From positions 1-64,000 of the forward strand of contig WJXM01000055.1 in the NCBI GenBank assembly GCA_019456405.1: a stretch of DNA of 64,000 nucleotides. Direction: 5' to 3'. A model generated the notes under the pieces. It was not told where the DNA came from, made no database searches, and saw only the letters and a program-made list of their open reading frames with translations. Each line of letters begins with the position of its first letter. Position 1 is the first letter of the stretch. Made by a program: the position numbers and the translations under genes. Below are positions 8,955-17,668 of this stretch, piece by piece. Source of the stretch: Ferrovum sp. Lineage in GTDB: Bacteria; Pseudomonadota; Gammaproteobacteria; Burkholderiales; Ferrovaceae.

Positions 8955-10183
8955 GAGTGGGTGTCTTTGTGTGAAGCATTCAGCAGTTGAACGAGTCGAT
9001 CGACCTGAGAACATAATTCAAAATTGGTTTCAAAGTACCGTCGACCGGAATATCCCAGAGCATCCAGAGTCTTCGCTGGTTGCTGGCATAAAGTGATGAC
9101 CAACTGTGCCAGGGCCTTGGGGTCATCTGGTGGGCAAACGAGACCGGCCCCTGCCTCATTGACCAGGCGTGCCCCTTCGCCTTCCATGGCCGCCAGAATG
9201 GGGCGACCGGCCGCCATGTATGCCTGAATTTTGCTTGGGACCGTGTGCCGAAAGGCATCACCTCCCCTCAAAGTGGCAAGCAGAATCGTGGCCTGTTGAA
9301 ATACCTGGGGCATGATATTGGGAGGAAATCTGCCGGGTAATATTAGATTGTGGAGTTGAAGCCGGGATTTTTCCTGCTGCAGCCAGTCCAGTCGGCTGCC
9401 ACTGCCGATGACGACAAATCTTATCTCAGGTCGATCAAGGAGCAATTGAGCAGCCCCGACAATCGTCTCTACGGATTGCGCCGTGCCCACATTGCCAGCA
9501 AACACCACTGTAAATGCTCCTTCCAGCGCAGATAGAAGAACAGGAGGCAATGAACTTAAAGGGGAATGCGCCTTTCTGTCATAAGGATTGGGCAGATAGG
9601 CGAGTTTTTTGGGATCAGTATAGGCACTGATGGGCTGATTGAAGGCATGGGAGGGAACCAGCAACAAAGAGCATTGGGAATACAGGACACGCATTAAAAC
9701 CCCAACTGCGCTCAGGAGAAAAGGGTTATGCACGAATCCGGTGTCCTTCAGGCTTTCTGGCCAAAGGTCTTGCACCCACATGGTCAGAGGAGTGCGCTTC
9801 AGCCATTTGATGAGAATGGCTGGGATGGCCTGAGTGGGGGGAGAAGGCGCATACACGAGTATATGGTCGAAACGCTGACGGAACAGGAGCCAGGGGCCAA
9901 AGTACAATCCGGATAACACGAAACTCAGGTAATTCAGGGTAAGATTGCTCGCACTGCCATTTTTCCTGGGCCAGATAGGGACGCGGAATACGGTCACCTT
10001 GTCAGCGAAAGTCTCGCGCAGAACTCCCCATTCACGATAGCCTGGGAACACTTTTCCTTCGGGATAGTTGGGTTTCCCGGAGAGCACTACCACTTCATGT
10101 CCTTTCTTGGAAAGGGTCTGAACCACCTCATTGATGATGAAAGTTTCTGGGTGAAAGTATTGGGTGACGACCAGCAGTTTCAT
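8951..10183 (-). CDS. GT4 glycosyltransferase, WbuB-like
   Basis: 410 residues. The N-terminus MKLLVVTQYFHPETFIINE and the internal GKPNYPEGKVFPGY are typical of the WbuB group, some members of which transfer L-FucNAc in O-antigen synthesis. The C-terminal GT-B domain shows FAGNVGTAQSVET and the donor-site region KIQAYMAAGRPILA. With the FucNAc genes directly downstream, this enzyme is the best candidate to use that sugar. It overlaps the preceding gene by 4 bases and the following one by 4 bases, so the run is one operon. The acceptor is unknown. Confidence 0.83.
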   Translation of the reverse strand: MKLLVVTQYFHPETFIINEVVQTLSKKGHEVVVLSGKPNYPEGKVFPGYREWGVLRETFADKVTVFRVPIWPRKNGSASNLTLNYLSFVLSGLYFGPWLLFRQRFDHILVYAPSPPTQAIPAILIKWLKRTPLTMWVQDLWPESLKDTGFVHNPFLLSAVGVLMRVLYSQCSLLLVPSHAFNQPISAYTDPKKLAYLPNPYDRKAHSPLSSLPPVLLSALEGAFTVVFAGNVGTAQSVETIVGAAQLLLDRPEIRFVVIGSGSRLDWLQQEKSRLQLHNLILPGRFPPNIMPQVFQQATILLATLRGGDAFRHTVPSKIQAYMAAGRPILAAMEGEGARLVNEAGAGLVCPPDDPKALAQLVITLCQQPAKTLDALGYSGRRYFETNFELCSQVDRLVQLLNASHKDTHS

Positions 10184-11319
10184 TTGGATATAAGCGTACG
10201 GTACAGAGCCAGCGTACGCAACGTCAGGCTATCCCATGTGTAATGAGTCTGTATCAGGTTCTGCAAGCGCTGGCCTTTGTGGCGCAATTCGGCAGGGTCT
10301 TGCAATAACAGGATCATTGCTTGAGCGAGGCTTTCAATGTCCACAGGTACCACTCTGCCGCCATCCACCGTTTGTACAGCATCAAAGCCACACTCATTCG
10401 TAAGCAATACTGGAGTGCCACATAGTCCAGCCTCAAGGGCAACAAGAGACATGGCCTCTTGGCGTGAGGGTACTACCAGAAGGCTGGCTGCCGACAAAGC
10501 GTCCTGTTTGTCCTGTCCAGACAGGAATCCTATGAAATGGACTCGATGTTCCAGTTTCATGGCAGTTACCTGCTGGTGGAGAGACGCACTTGATTCCGCG
10601 TCTGGACCGGCAAACACCAGATGCACCAGAGGGTACTGAAATGAAACTTCTTTAAACGCGGACAGGAGTAGGTCGGGGCCCTTAATAGGGCTTAAGCGAC
10701 CCAGAAAAAGCAAGAAAGGCTCATTCATCCCCTGGGTGTATTTTTTTCTGAAACGGACTGGGTCATTCGGGGAGGCATTATCGGGAGAGTGAACGCCATT
10801 GGGCAACAGGAAAATACGGGAGTCCGGAACGCCATATTCATGAAACTGTACACGCTCCAATTCTGTGATTGCCAGGCATTGGTCTGCATTCAGAACAATT
10901 CGTTTTCCGCAGATCTCGTTGTAAATACGCTTCAGAATGGATGAGCGGCCAAAAATTCTCAGGGAACCAGCTGGGCAGTAAACGTAGGGGCGTTGTAGGC
11001 GTTTTGCCATGAGACAAGTCATGGCGCCAAGAACACTCCAGTGCCCAGTGACATGGATCAGGTCTGCTTGTCTGATCAGTGAGGCAAGCCTGGAAAACGA
11101 TATGTTAGGGACAAGAAATCGTCTAAACAGGGTGGGTACTGCTACGAGTTCCACGTCTTGAAGTTCAGAACGACGTTTTTGGCCTAATCCATGGTCAGTG
11201 CACAGAATGGAACAATCAACATTGGCCCGTCGTAATGCTTTCGCGAGTTGGAAAGTACGCTCGGCAGTGCCGCCGCCCAAGGATGGATCAATGTGGTCGC
11301 AAACATGAAGGATTTTCAA
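10180..11319 (-). CDS. GT4 glycosyltransferase
   Basis: 379 residues, GT-B fold. GGGTAERTFQLAKAL is the acceptor-side loop and LFLGRLSPIKGPDLLLSAF plus VALEAGLCGTPVLLT form the C-terminal nucleotide-sugar site of family GT4. It should add one sugar to the growing repeat unit on the cytoplasmic face of the inner membrane. The start is a TTG (MKILHVCDH), so initiation may be weak; I see no better start and the residues after it fit the family well. It overlaps the WbuB-like gene by 4 bases. Donor and acceptor cannot be read from the sequence. Confidence 0.8.
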   Translation of the reverse strand: MKILHVCDHIDPSLGGGTAERTFQLAKALRRANVDCSILCTDHGLGQKRRSELQDVELVAVPTLFRRFLVPNISFSRLASLIRQADLIHVTGHWSVLGAMTCLMAKRLQRPYVYCPAGSLRIFGRSSILKRIYNEICGKRIVLNADQCLAITELERVQFHEYGVPDSRIFLLPNGVHSPDNASPNDPVRFRKKYTQGMNEPFLLFLGRLSPIKGPDLLLSAFKEVSFQYPLVHLVFAGPDAESSASLHQQVTAMKLEHRVHFIGFLSGQDKQDALSAASLLVVPSRQEAMSLVALEAGLCGTPVLLTNECGFDAVQTVDGGRVVPVDIESLAQAMILLLQDPAELRHKGQRLQNLIQTHYTWDSLTLRTLALYRTLISK

Positions 11320-11334
11320 GGTATTATTTGACAG

Positions 11335-12309
11335 TTAAATATTCTCAATATGCTCGCACTGCGACTTTTTAAGCAGTGCCTCTTTGTATTGTTCTGAGAA
11401 GGAGCGTAATGCTGCTAACAAACTGATCGGAGGGACAAATCCATGATTTTTTAGTTTATAACTACTGTAGTGGCAATTTGGATCGACTTCAGCGCTTCTC
11501 TTTGCTTTTAATAACCATTTCAATAAGATACTTGGTAATGGTATTGGGGCTATAACGTAGTCTGGTATTCCAAAATATGTCATTATGATTTTTTCTACAT
11601 CACGGTAATTATTTAGTGGATCCTCGTCTTCAGATAAAATGTAAATTTCACGGCTAATATTTTTTTTTGATTCGCAAAGAAACTGGAGTGCCGCCACCAC
11701 CGTTTCGACAGGTACAAGGTGCAACCGTCGATACCCAAACAGTGATGACCGAAAATAATTGAGAAAATGAGGTTTGTTTATAAGGTTGTCACACATGAAT
11801 TGCAACGCTAGACCCCCGGTTCCAAAAACCGTTGCAGGGCGCAAGATTGTCAGATTATAGCCATCATCGTTTTCAAGTAAAATATTGTCAATTTCAAGTT
11901 TTGTCCGGCCATACTGATTTATTGGAGTGCAGGGTGTTAATTCGTCAATGGTCCCGCTTGCGGTTTTTCCGTAAACCGAAAGCGTACTGCAGTGGACAAG
12001 CCTGCTTATTTTTATTTTCGAGCACGCTTCAGCCATGATTCTCGATGTGCCTAAAGCATCATCCAGCGCAGTCACCTGAGAGTAAGCCAGGTTTACAACT
12101 AGACAATCAGGTTCTAAAAGTTTGTGCCAAACCCCGGGATCGTTGATATCACCAATGACCCACTCGACATTGTGTGGATTGCTGTCGGATTGGTTTGGTA
12201 TCCTCCTGGTCAACGCACGTATGCGAATATTTGAACTTTTTATCTGCCTTATGAAGTGACGGCCAATAAAGCCGTTTGCTCCTGTTAAAACAAGTAAAGG
12301 GTATTGCAT
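11335..12309 (-). CDS. NAD-dependent epimerase/dehydratase (extended SDR)
   Basis: About 324 residues. TGANGFIGRHF is the Rossmann loop and YGRTK supplies the YxxxK catalytic pair. The protein belongs to the broad GalE/4-epimerase/reductase class; its product sugar cannot be read from sequence alone. The frame is open to a TTG at 12342 with ATG codons at 12315 and 12309; I chose 12309 because the family begins just before the glycine loop, but no Shine-Dalgarno site settles it. The gene marks the start of an AT-richer stretch running to about 19.2 kb. A 211-base gap precedes it, unlike the packed genes around it. Confidence 0.75.
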   Translation of the reverse strand: MQYPLLVLTGANGFIGRHFIRQIKSSNIRIRALTRRIPNQSDSNPHNVEWVIGDINDPGVWHKLLEPDCLVVNLAYSQVTALDDALGTSRIMAEACSKIKISRLVHCSTLSVYGKTASGTIDELTPCTPINQYGRTKLEIDNILLENDDGYNLTILRPATVFGTGGLALQFMCDNLINKPHFLNYFRSSLFGYRRLHLVPVETVVAALQFLCESKKNISREIYILSEDEDPLNNYRDVEKIIMTYFGIPDYVIAPIPLPSILLKWLLKAKRSAEVDPNCHYSSYKLKNHGFVPPISLLAALRSFSEQYKEALLKKSQCEHIENI

Positions 12310-12520
12310 AAGCATATACACGAAGCATTCATGGTGGAGCAATCATCATTTCGATCTGTCACGGTGCATATGTGGGTAATTCCTAGTCATATGACTATGC
12401 CTTGCGGGTAAAATGGAAACAATTAAGTAGTAACATCCTTGCATAACTCATACCTTGGAGTTCCGATACTGTTTGGGGGAATCGGAATCAATTTCATTAC
12501 TTATAACTGGCATGATAAGT
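12310..12520. other. Non-coding gap with a perfect 14-base palindrome
   Basis: This is one of the longest gaps in the polysaccharide operon. It contains TAGTCATATGACTA (12384-12397), a perfect palindrome. I see no gene in it. It may hold a secondary promoter or operator for the downstream epimerase gene, or may simply be a junction between two acquired blocks. Confidence 0.4.
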
Positions 12521-13651
12521 TTAGAAGGAGGCCTGTTTCCCTATATTAAAATTTAAACAAGCATTACTGATTTCAGATGCCTGTACCTGTGTCAGATGTG
12601 GTCCAATAGGAATGCTAAGCACAGAACTTGCCATTTGTTCTGCAATTATAAAACTACCATTTCTATATCCAAGGTCTGCGTAGGCTGGCTGTAGATGAGG
12701 CGGGATAGGGTAATGAATCATGCTGTTAATTCCTGCTTCATTAAGCCATTCCTGGAGTTTTTCTCGCTCTGGATGACGAACGACAAAAAGATGCCAAACT
12801 GGTTCTGTCCAGGAAACTACATGGGGCATTATCAACATCGTGTTTGCAAGTTGACCGATATATTGATCTGCAATTATTTTTCGTCTGGCATTCCATTCAT
12901 CCAGATGACGCAACTTGACGCGCAAAAACGCCGCTTGGAGTTCATCCAGTCTGGAATTAAATCCCTGCAACTCATTATGGTATTTTATTCTGGAACCATA
13001 GTTTCTCAAAATACGAATCTTCTCTGCGAGTTCTACATCATTGGTAGTAACTGCTCCTCCGTCACCAACTGCTCCAAGATTTTTACCGGGGTAAAAACTA
13101 AATCCTGCGGCATCGCCTAATGACCCTGTTTTTCTCCCTTTATAGAGAGCTCCATGCGCTTGTGCGGCATCCTCTATGACTTTTAATCCATATTTTTTCC
13201 CAATATCGTTGATGGGATCCATATGGGCGGGGTGGCCATAAAGATGAACTGCAATGATTGCTTTTGTGCGAGGAGTAATCGCATTTTCTATACGCAAAGG
13301 ATCGATATTGAAAGTGTGCTCATCAGGTTCAACTGGTATTGGAGTGGCTCCTGCATAGGTTACAGCCAACCATGTGGCAATGTAGGTGTTGGATGGGACA
13401 ATAACTTCATCACCTATACCAATGTTATAGGCACGCAAGATAAGATGAAGTGCTTCCAGTCCATTACCCACACCAATGCAGTGATCCGTTTCACAGTAAA
13501 CTGCAAATTCATTTTCGAATAGTTGTACCTCGTTTCCGAGGATGTACAATCCGGAATTTAATACATTCTCAAATGCAAATTCAAGTGACTCGTACAACTC
13601 CATCTGAGCCGCCTTGAGATCAAGAAAAGGTATTTTATAGTTAGGCATCAT
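12521..13651 (-). CDS. DegT/DnrJ/EryC1/StrS sugar aminotransferase, FdtB/QdtB-like
   Basis: 376 residues, fold-type I PLP enzyme. [11 protein letters not shown] contains the PLP-contacting Asp and [14 protein letters not shown] contains the Schiff-base Lys. The N-terminal IPFLDLKA and GNGLEALHL are typical of enzymes that aminate C3 of dTDP-3-keto-6-deoxyhexoses (FdtB/QdtB). An FdtA-like ketoisomerase is encoded 2 kb away in the same operon, so the pair would make dTDP-Fuc3N or dTDP-Qui3N. The dTDP-glucose dehydratase (rmlA/rmlB) is not in this window. Two adjacent ATGs can serve as start. Confidence 0.83.
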   Translation of the reverse strand: MMPNYKIPFLDLKAAQMELYESLEFAFENVLNSGLYILGNEVQLFENEFAVYCETDHCIGVGNGLEALHLILRAYNIGIGDEVIVPSNTYIATWLAVTYAGATPIPVEPDEHTFNIDPLRIENAITPRTKAIIAVHLYGHPAHMDPINDIGKKYGLKVIEDAAQAHGALYKGRKTGSLGDAAGFSFYPGKNLGAVGDGGAVTTNDVELAEKIRILRNYGSRIKYHNELQGFNSRLDELQAAFLRVKLRHLDEWNARRKIIADQYIGQLANTMLIMPHVVSWTEPVWHLFVVRHPEREKLQEWLNEAGINSMIHYPIPPHLQPAYADLGYRNGSFIIAEQMASSVLSIPIGPHLTQVQASEISNACLNFNIGKQASF

Positions 13652-13681
13652 TTAGTATGAATTTCTATGTATCTTCCAATT

Positions 13682-14578
13682 TTATTTTCTCAACCGTCTT
13701 TTTAATAGATGTCCAAAAGATTTTAAAAAAACGATTGGTTGGCTAACAAGGGTTGAAGTAAAATCAATAAAAAATCGATAATAATCTCTTTTTTTTATCC
13801 ATAGGATTAGTTTTGGAATGGTGACTAAATTCATTTTCGAAAAATTTACATAATCTCGAAGATCATAGTTCATAGTACCGATATCAATTACTCGTTCAAT
13901 ATCATTCAATAGCACCTCTTGCCTCGAGATATGGGACAGTCCTCCCGAATGTTTTCTATACCTGGCATGGACTCCATCTACGCTTCCCCACTGACCTTGC
14001 TTGCCTGCCAGATCCACCCATAACATAAAGTCAGAAACAACCAGTACCCTGTCGTCAAAACCGTAAGCAGGAAGCGCACTTCTCCTGAAGAGAACCGATA
14101 GAGCGAAATATGGCGGGCCGTCTAGAATAATGGCTTTGGCCCCTGAACCCGAAATGTGATAAGGATATACGATTTTCGGGGCTATGTCCGAGGCATCATA
14201 GAATATTTCACAAGCGTGTCCACAGAATACCCTATTATCATTTTCCTCCATCCACTCTACTTGACGGGATATTTTATTTGGCAACAAAACATCATCGCCT
14301 CCAAATATATTTATGTATTTTCCCTTACACATAGCAAGAGCCCGGTTTGAATTTCCAGTAACGCCCAAATTCTTCTGACCAATTACCGGAATGACAAGAT
14401 CTGGGTACCTTTCTGAAAATCTATGGATAATTTCCGGGGTTCCGTCTGTAGAACAATCGTCAGAAACAATGATTTCAAGCGGTCTGTAATCTTGATCAAT
14501 GGCCCCTTGTATGGCTTCGGCGATATACTCTTCTTGGTTGTATGCCACAATTCCAATTGAAACTAAAGGGGTATTCAT
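13682..14578 (-). CDS. GT2 glycosyltransferase
   Basis: 298 residues, GT-A fold. SIGIVAYNQEEYIAEAI is the usual N-terminal strand and loop, EIIVSDDCSTDGTPE contains the first Asp pair, and NIFGGDDVLLPNK holds the metal-binding DxD-like GDD. The C-terminal end is basic (KRRLRK), consistent with a peripheral inner-membrane enzyme. It should transfer one residue of the polysaccharide unit. Donor unknown. It is very AT-rich compared with the flanking chromosome. Confidence 0.82.
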   Translation of the reverse strand: MNTPLVSIGIVAYNQEEYIAEAIQGAIDQDYRPLEIIVSDDCSTDGTPEIIHRFSERYPDLVIPVIGQKNLGVTGNSNRALAMCKGKYINIFGGDDVLLPNKISRQVEWMEENDNRVFCGHACEIFYDASDIAPKIVYPYHISGSGAKAIILDGPPYFALSVLFRRSALPAYGFDDRVLVVSDFMLWVDLAGKQGQWGSVDGVHARYRKHSGGLSHISRQEVLLNDIERVIDIGTMNYDLRDYVNFSKMNLVTIPKLILWIKKRDYYRFFIDFTSTLVSQPIVFLKSFGHLLKRRLRK

Positions 14579-14633
14579 ATCAGTATGGACGGTATAATTG
14601 ATTGATATTATTTATCATATTTTGGAATTTAAG

Positions 14634-15575
14634 TTACATTAATCTACTATATACAGATTTCCCAAGTTTAATTAATATCGTCCTTATTTTATATCGTATA
14701 CACCAGATTTTATGAGTAATAGATTCGATAATAGATTCGACAAGTGATACAGAATTTTTTAGGTTGTATCGAGAAATTGTGTGAAATTGCGAAATTCGTT
14801 TATTAATAACAAATACTTCGTATGGAGTCAGTTGCTGTTTCCACGCCTCCAAAGATTCTCCTGAAATTGGCGCACTAAGTTTTTCTTGGCTATACCAAAA
14901 CTGTTCACCACTTTTGAACTCAGACATATCGTATGCCTTCATGTCCAGCATGCCGTCTTCAAAAGGCAAGTTCAGTTGAGTCATTATTTTTTTAACTGAT
15001 TCCAGCGGTAAGGTGACCACATCTTCGTAATATACCAGGTGAACGTTCTTGCACTTATCCAGAGAAGCGTGACCAGCGTCCCAGCATTCATTTATGTATT
15101 GAATGGCACTGCGTATGTTTCTGGTAAAGAACGGAGGAGTTTTCCCATCTTTTTTATATCGTCGACCAACTTCCAGCATTGATGCGACAACAGCACGAGG
15201 ATCTCGAAGGACAAATATCAGATGAGAGTGCGGAAAGATCTCAGCCAACTCTGAAAATACCATGATATTCGATGGGGTTTTCTCACTTATATGAGTTTTA
15301 TTTGGGGTTTTTTCTATCTTATAGTTGAAAGCTTTTTCAAGAAAATGAGAAAAAAGATCATTTACATCGTCTGTTGAGAGGTATTTGCTTATACGTCCGT
15401 TTTCCACTGAGGATAAAAAAGCATTTCTGAGTTCGATGATTTTAGGAACAAGATCAAATTCTGGGCCACCATATACGCGTGAATGTGAAGCAATAATGCG
15501 CTGTATCAGTGTTGTTCCGGAGCGAGGCGCTCCTCCAATAAAAATGATGTTTTCGGCGCATAAAATATTGTTCAT
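14634..15575 (-). CDS. PAPS-dependent sulfotransferase family protein
   Basis: 313 residues. IGGAPRSGTTLIQRI is the 5'-phosphosulfate-binding loop and VLRDPRAVVASM is the 3'-phosphate-binding motif of Sulfotransfer_1/3 enzymes. Placed in a polysaccharide operon, it most likely sulfates a sugar of the glycan, using PAPS in the cytoplasm. A basic, hydrophobic C-terminus (about residues 285-313) might attach it to the membrane. It overlaps the FdtA-like gene by 4 bases (ATGA). Substrate is inferred from context only. Confidence 0.8.
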   Translation of the reverse strand: MNNILCAENIIFIGGAPRSGTTLIQRIIASHSRVYGGPEFDLVPKIIELRNAFLSSVENGRISKYLSTDDVNDLFSHFLEKAFNYKIEKTPNKTHISEKTPSNIMVFSELAEIFPHSHLIFVLRDPRAVVASMLEVGRRYKKDGKTPPFFTRNIRSAIQYINECWDAGHASLDKCKNVHLVYYEDVVTLPLESVKKIMTQLNLPFEDGMLDMKAYDMSEFKSGEQFWYSQEKLSAPISGESLEAWKQQLTPYEVFVINKRISQFHTISRYNLKNSVSLVESIIESITHKIWCIRYKIRTILIKLGKSVYSRLM

Positions 15576-15979
15576 GAATTGACTTTGACGTAATTTTCAT
15601 AATCTCTGTAGTAGTCAAGTTCATCAAAATAAGCCGATGCCAAAACCATGCAAACAGAACCCGATGAGAAATTGTCCAGTTCTCGCCAAATCATAGGGCA
15701 GATATAAAGACCGTAATATGAACGATTCAAGTGAACTCTCTTTTTTTCTCTTCCATCATCAATCAAGACATCGAAACTTCCAGACATTGCGATAATCAAC
15801 TGATGGAGAGCCTTATGCGCATGTCCTCCTCTTTCGGCTCCGCCAGGAACGTCGTAAAGGTAATAAACTCGTTTGATTTCAAATGGAATATGCCTGTTGG
15901 CTTCTATGAAGGTCAGATTACCTCTTGGATCAGATATTTTCGGTAGATCAACAATTTTGCAGAGGGCTATATTTGACAT
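15572..15979 (-). CDS. dTDP-4-keto-6-deoxyhexose 3,4-ketoisomerase, FdtA/QdtA-like cupin
   Basis: 135 residues, WxcM/FdtA cupin. DPRGNLTFIEANRHIPF, then RVYYLYDVPGG, RGGHAHKALHQLI and the C-terminal ASAYFDELDYYRDY are strongly conserved in these isomerases; the HAH pair supplies catalytic histidines. It moves the keto group from C4 to C3 of dTDP-4-keto-6-deoxyglucose, giving the substrate for the DegT aminotransferase encoded downstream. Whether the product is galacto (FdtA) or gluco (QdtA) cannot be decided here. It is coupled to the sulfotransferase gene by a 4-base overlap and follows the GNAT-like gene by one base. Confidence 0.87.
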   Translation of the reverse strand: MSNIALCKIVDLPKISDPRGNLTFIEANRHIPFEIKRVYYLYDVPGGAERGGHAHKALHQLIIAMSGSFDVLIDDGREKKRVHLNRSYYGLYICPMIWRELDNFSSGSVCMVLASAYFDELDYYRDYENYVKVNS

Positions 15980-15980
15980 T

Positions 15981-16919
15981 TTATAGGCTCAGTTCGTAAA
16001 AATCATGTACGACTCCTCTTCCACCAAACCCTTCTTTCTGGAAGATGAGTCCTTCGTTCAAATGCATTCCGCCATTTTCTGTTGAAATTCCAAAACTAAA
16101 ATACTGGTGGTTTGAAAAAGGTCCGTCAAGCAGGTGAGCAAGCGTGTAATCTAAGGCACCAATTTCTTTTCCTTCTTCTGATGCGGCCAGATACTGGGTA
16201 TGGGCCACTTGCCCAAAGTCATACACGATGGCTCCTCCCAGCAGTCGAGCATCCTTGAATGCACAAAAAACGCGGATGTTATCTGGGAACCGACTTTTTA
16301 GCAACTGCAACTCTGGTAACGAATGAACTGGGCGAGATTTGAATTTTTCAAGGACGGTGGAAAGGAGTGCGTGGTATTCTGAAAGAAAGTCTCCTTCCTG
16401 CGCGACAACTCCCTGTTTCTTGGCTTTTCGAATCGTGTTCTTTCTGGAGTCTGAGTATTTCAGTCTGTCCCTGATTTGGATGGCGGATGAGATATCACGT
16501 CTCACAATTTTTGCGCCGGACCGGAACAATGCATACAGGTCTTCTTCTGCAGGGTAGCGGTGAAATATGTGCGGAATGGCTTTATAAAGAAGTGAGTGAA
16601 CACCTGCCTCCTTATAATGCCGTATTAGAACATCAAATATTTCCAGGATTTCCAAAGCATGCAGACTGTTTCCATAAATCAGGCCGCCATAGGTCAGGCC
16701 CCCGTGACTGATTACCTGATGACCCACTTGATTGCACGGAAAAACCGCAACAGCCTCTCCTTTTTTATCAATAATAATAGAGCATTCATGGAAGCGATAG
16801 GCGTGGTAATCCATATAGCCACGCAGGTGCAGGAAATTCCCGTTTTTGGATTTACTGACAACAGAGTCCCAAGTTCCAGATAAGGAAGTGTCGTACACCG
16901 TCAAAGAAAACTTATTCAC
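15981..16919 (-). CDS. GNAT/FemAB-like acyltransferase
   Basis: About 312 residues. The C-terminal half (CAFKDARLLGGAIVYDF, then QYLAASEEGKEIGALDY) has the BioF2/FemAB-type GNAT fold. An AGGAGG lies five bases before the GTG at 16919, which decides the start although the frame is open further upstream; it overlaps the methyltransferase stop by 8 bases. Directly next to FdtA it could be the N-acyltransferase that finishes the 3-amino sugar, as no FdtC-type hexapeptide enzyme is visible. That is inference; such proteins also act on other amines. Confidence 0.72.
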   Translation of the reverse strand: MNKFSLTVYDTSLSGTWDSVVSKSKNGNFLHLRGYMDYHAYRFHECSIIIDKKGEAVAVFPCNQVGHQVISHGGLTYGGLIYGNSLHALEILEIFDVLIRHYKEAGVHSLLYKAIPHIFHRYPAEEDLYALFRSGAKIVRRDISSAIQIRDRLKYSDSRKNTIRKAKKQGVVAQEGDFLSEYHALLSTVLEKFKSRPVHSLPELQLLKSRFPDNIRVFCAFKDARLLGGAIVYDFGQVAHTQYLAASEEGKEIGALDYTLAHLLDGPFSNHQYFSFGISTENGGMHLNEGLIFQKEGFGGRGVVHDFYELSL

Positions 16920-17664
16920 GGTTCCTCCTGCGTGCTTCCACAAAGATCTCGCATGCCAATTCTGGCATTACCTTTCCCATTTCATATAAACCATCCAGGA
17001 CCTTCATTCCAAGGATGGGGGTGATTTTTTCCATTTGTGCATGGGTAAACGGCTTGACGAGGTATCCGCCCTCGCTGGTTATCTCCAGACCTGCCGCTTG
17101 CAGATCGGTTTTAAGATTATTCAGATCATAAACCCGCTGTTGTAGAAGGTTTATATTTCTGTCGCTCATGACCTTTGTATCTGCAATGAGCCCCATTGAT
17201 TTTGCCAAGCGTCGATGGAAAGATTCGGAATTTGGCACATTCAGATGCAGCAAAGAGTGGTCGTCCAGAATTCTATTAATAGAGGAAAGCAATGCAGGAA
17301 CCGATGGCACTTCATGCAACAGGCTAGAACAGATCACCAAGTCTGGGGAGAGATTTCTGATTTCCGAGACAGCATGCTCGAAAAATTTACGAATGACATG
17401 AAGGTTAGGTAAATTTGAATCTCTGGCTATTCTTGAGAATTCTTCCGCGGGTTCCACGATGACCCAGCAGTCAGGACTACCGCCATGCTCAATCCATTTT
17501 CCGTACAGCAATTCTGTGCCACAACCGATTTCAACGATGACTCGGGGTTTCAATACAGTCAGACGGTCCAGCAGAAATCTACGCCGATAACCCACCATGG
17601 TGCCTTCAAATCCATAATTGGCCATGTAGGCGCGCTGATACTGGTCTGTTCGCTTCTCATCCAT
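16912..17664 (-). CDS. Class I SAM-dependent methyltransferase
   Basis: 250 residues. VIVEIGCGTELLYG is motif I for SAM binding and DLVICSSLLHEV fits motif IV of class I Rossmann methyltransferases. The C-terminal region is helical with no further signature. In a glycan operon it may O-methylate a sugar, possibly capping the chain. Four bases separate it from the flippase gene and it overlaps the GNAT-like gene by 8, so the three are co-translated. Substrate unknown. Confidence 0.75.
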   Translation of the reverse strand: MDEKRTDQYQRAYMANYGFEGTMVGYRRRFLLDRLTVLKPRVIVEIGCGTELLYGKWIEHGGSPDCWVIVEPAEEFSRIARDSNLPNLHVIRKFFEHAVSEIRNLSPDLVICSSLLHEVPSVPALLSSINRILDDHSLLHLNVPNSESFHRRLAKSMGLIADTKVMSDRNINLLQQRVYDLNNLKTDLQAAGLEITSEGGYLVKPFTHAQMEKITPILGMKVLDGLYEMGKVMPELACEIFVEARRRNRE

Positions 17665-17668
17665 GCAT

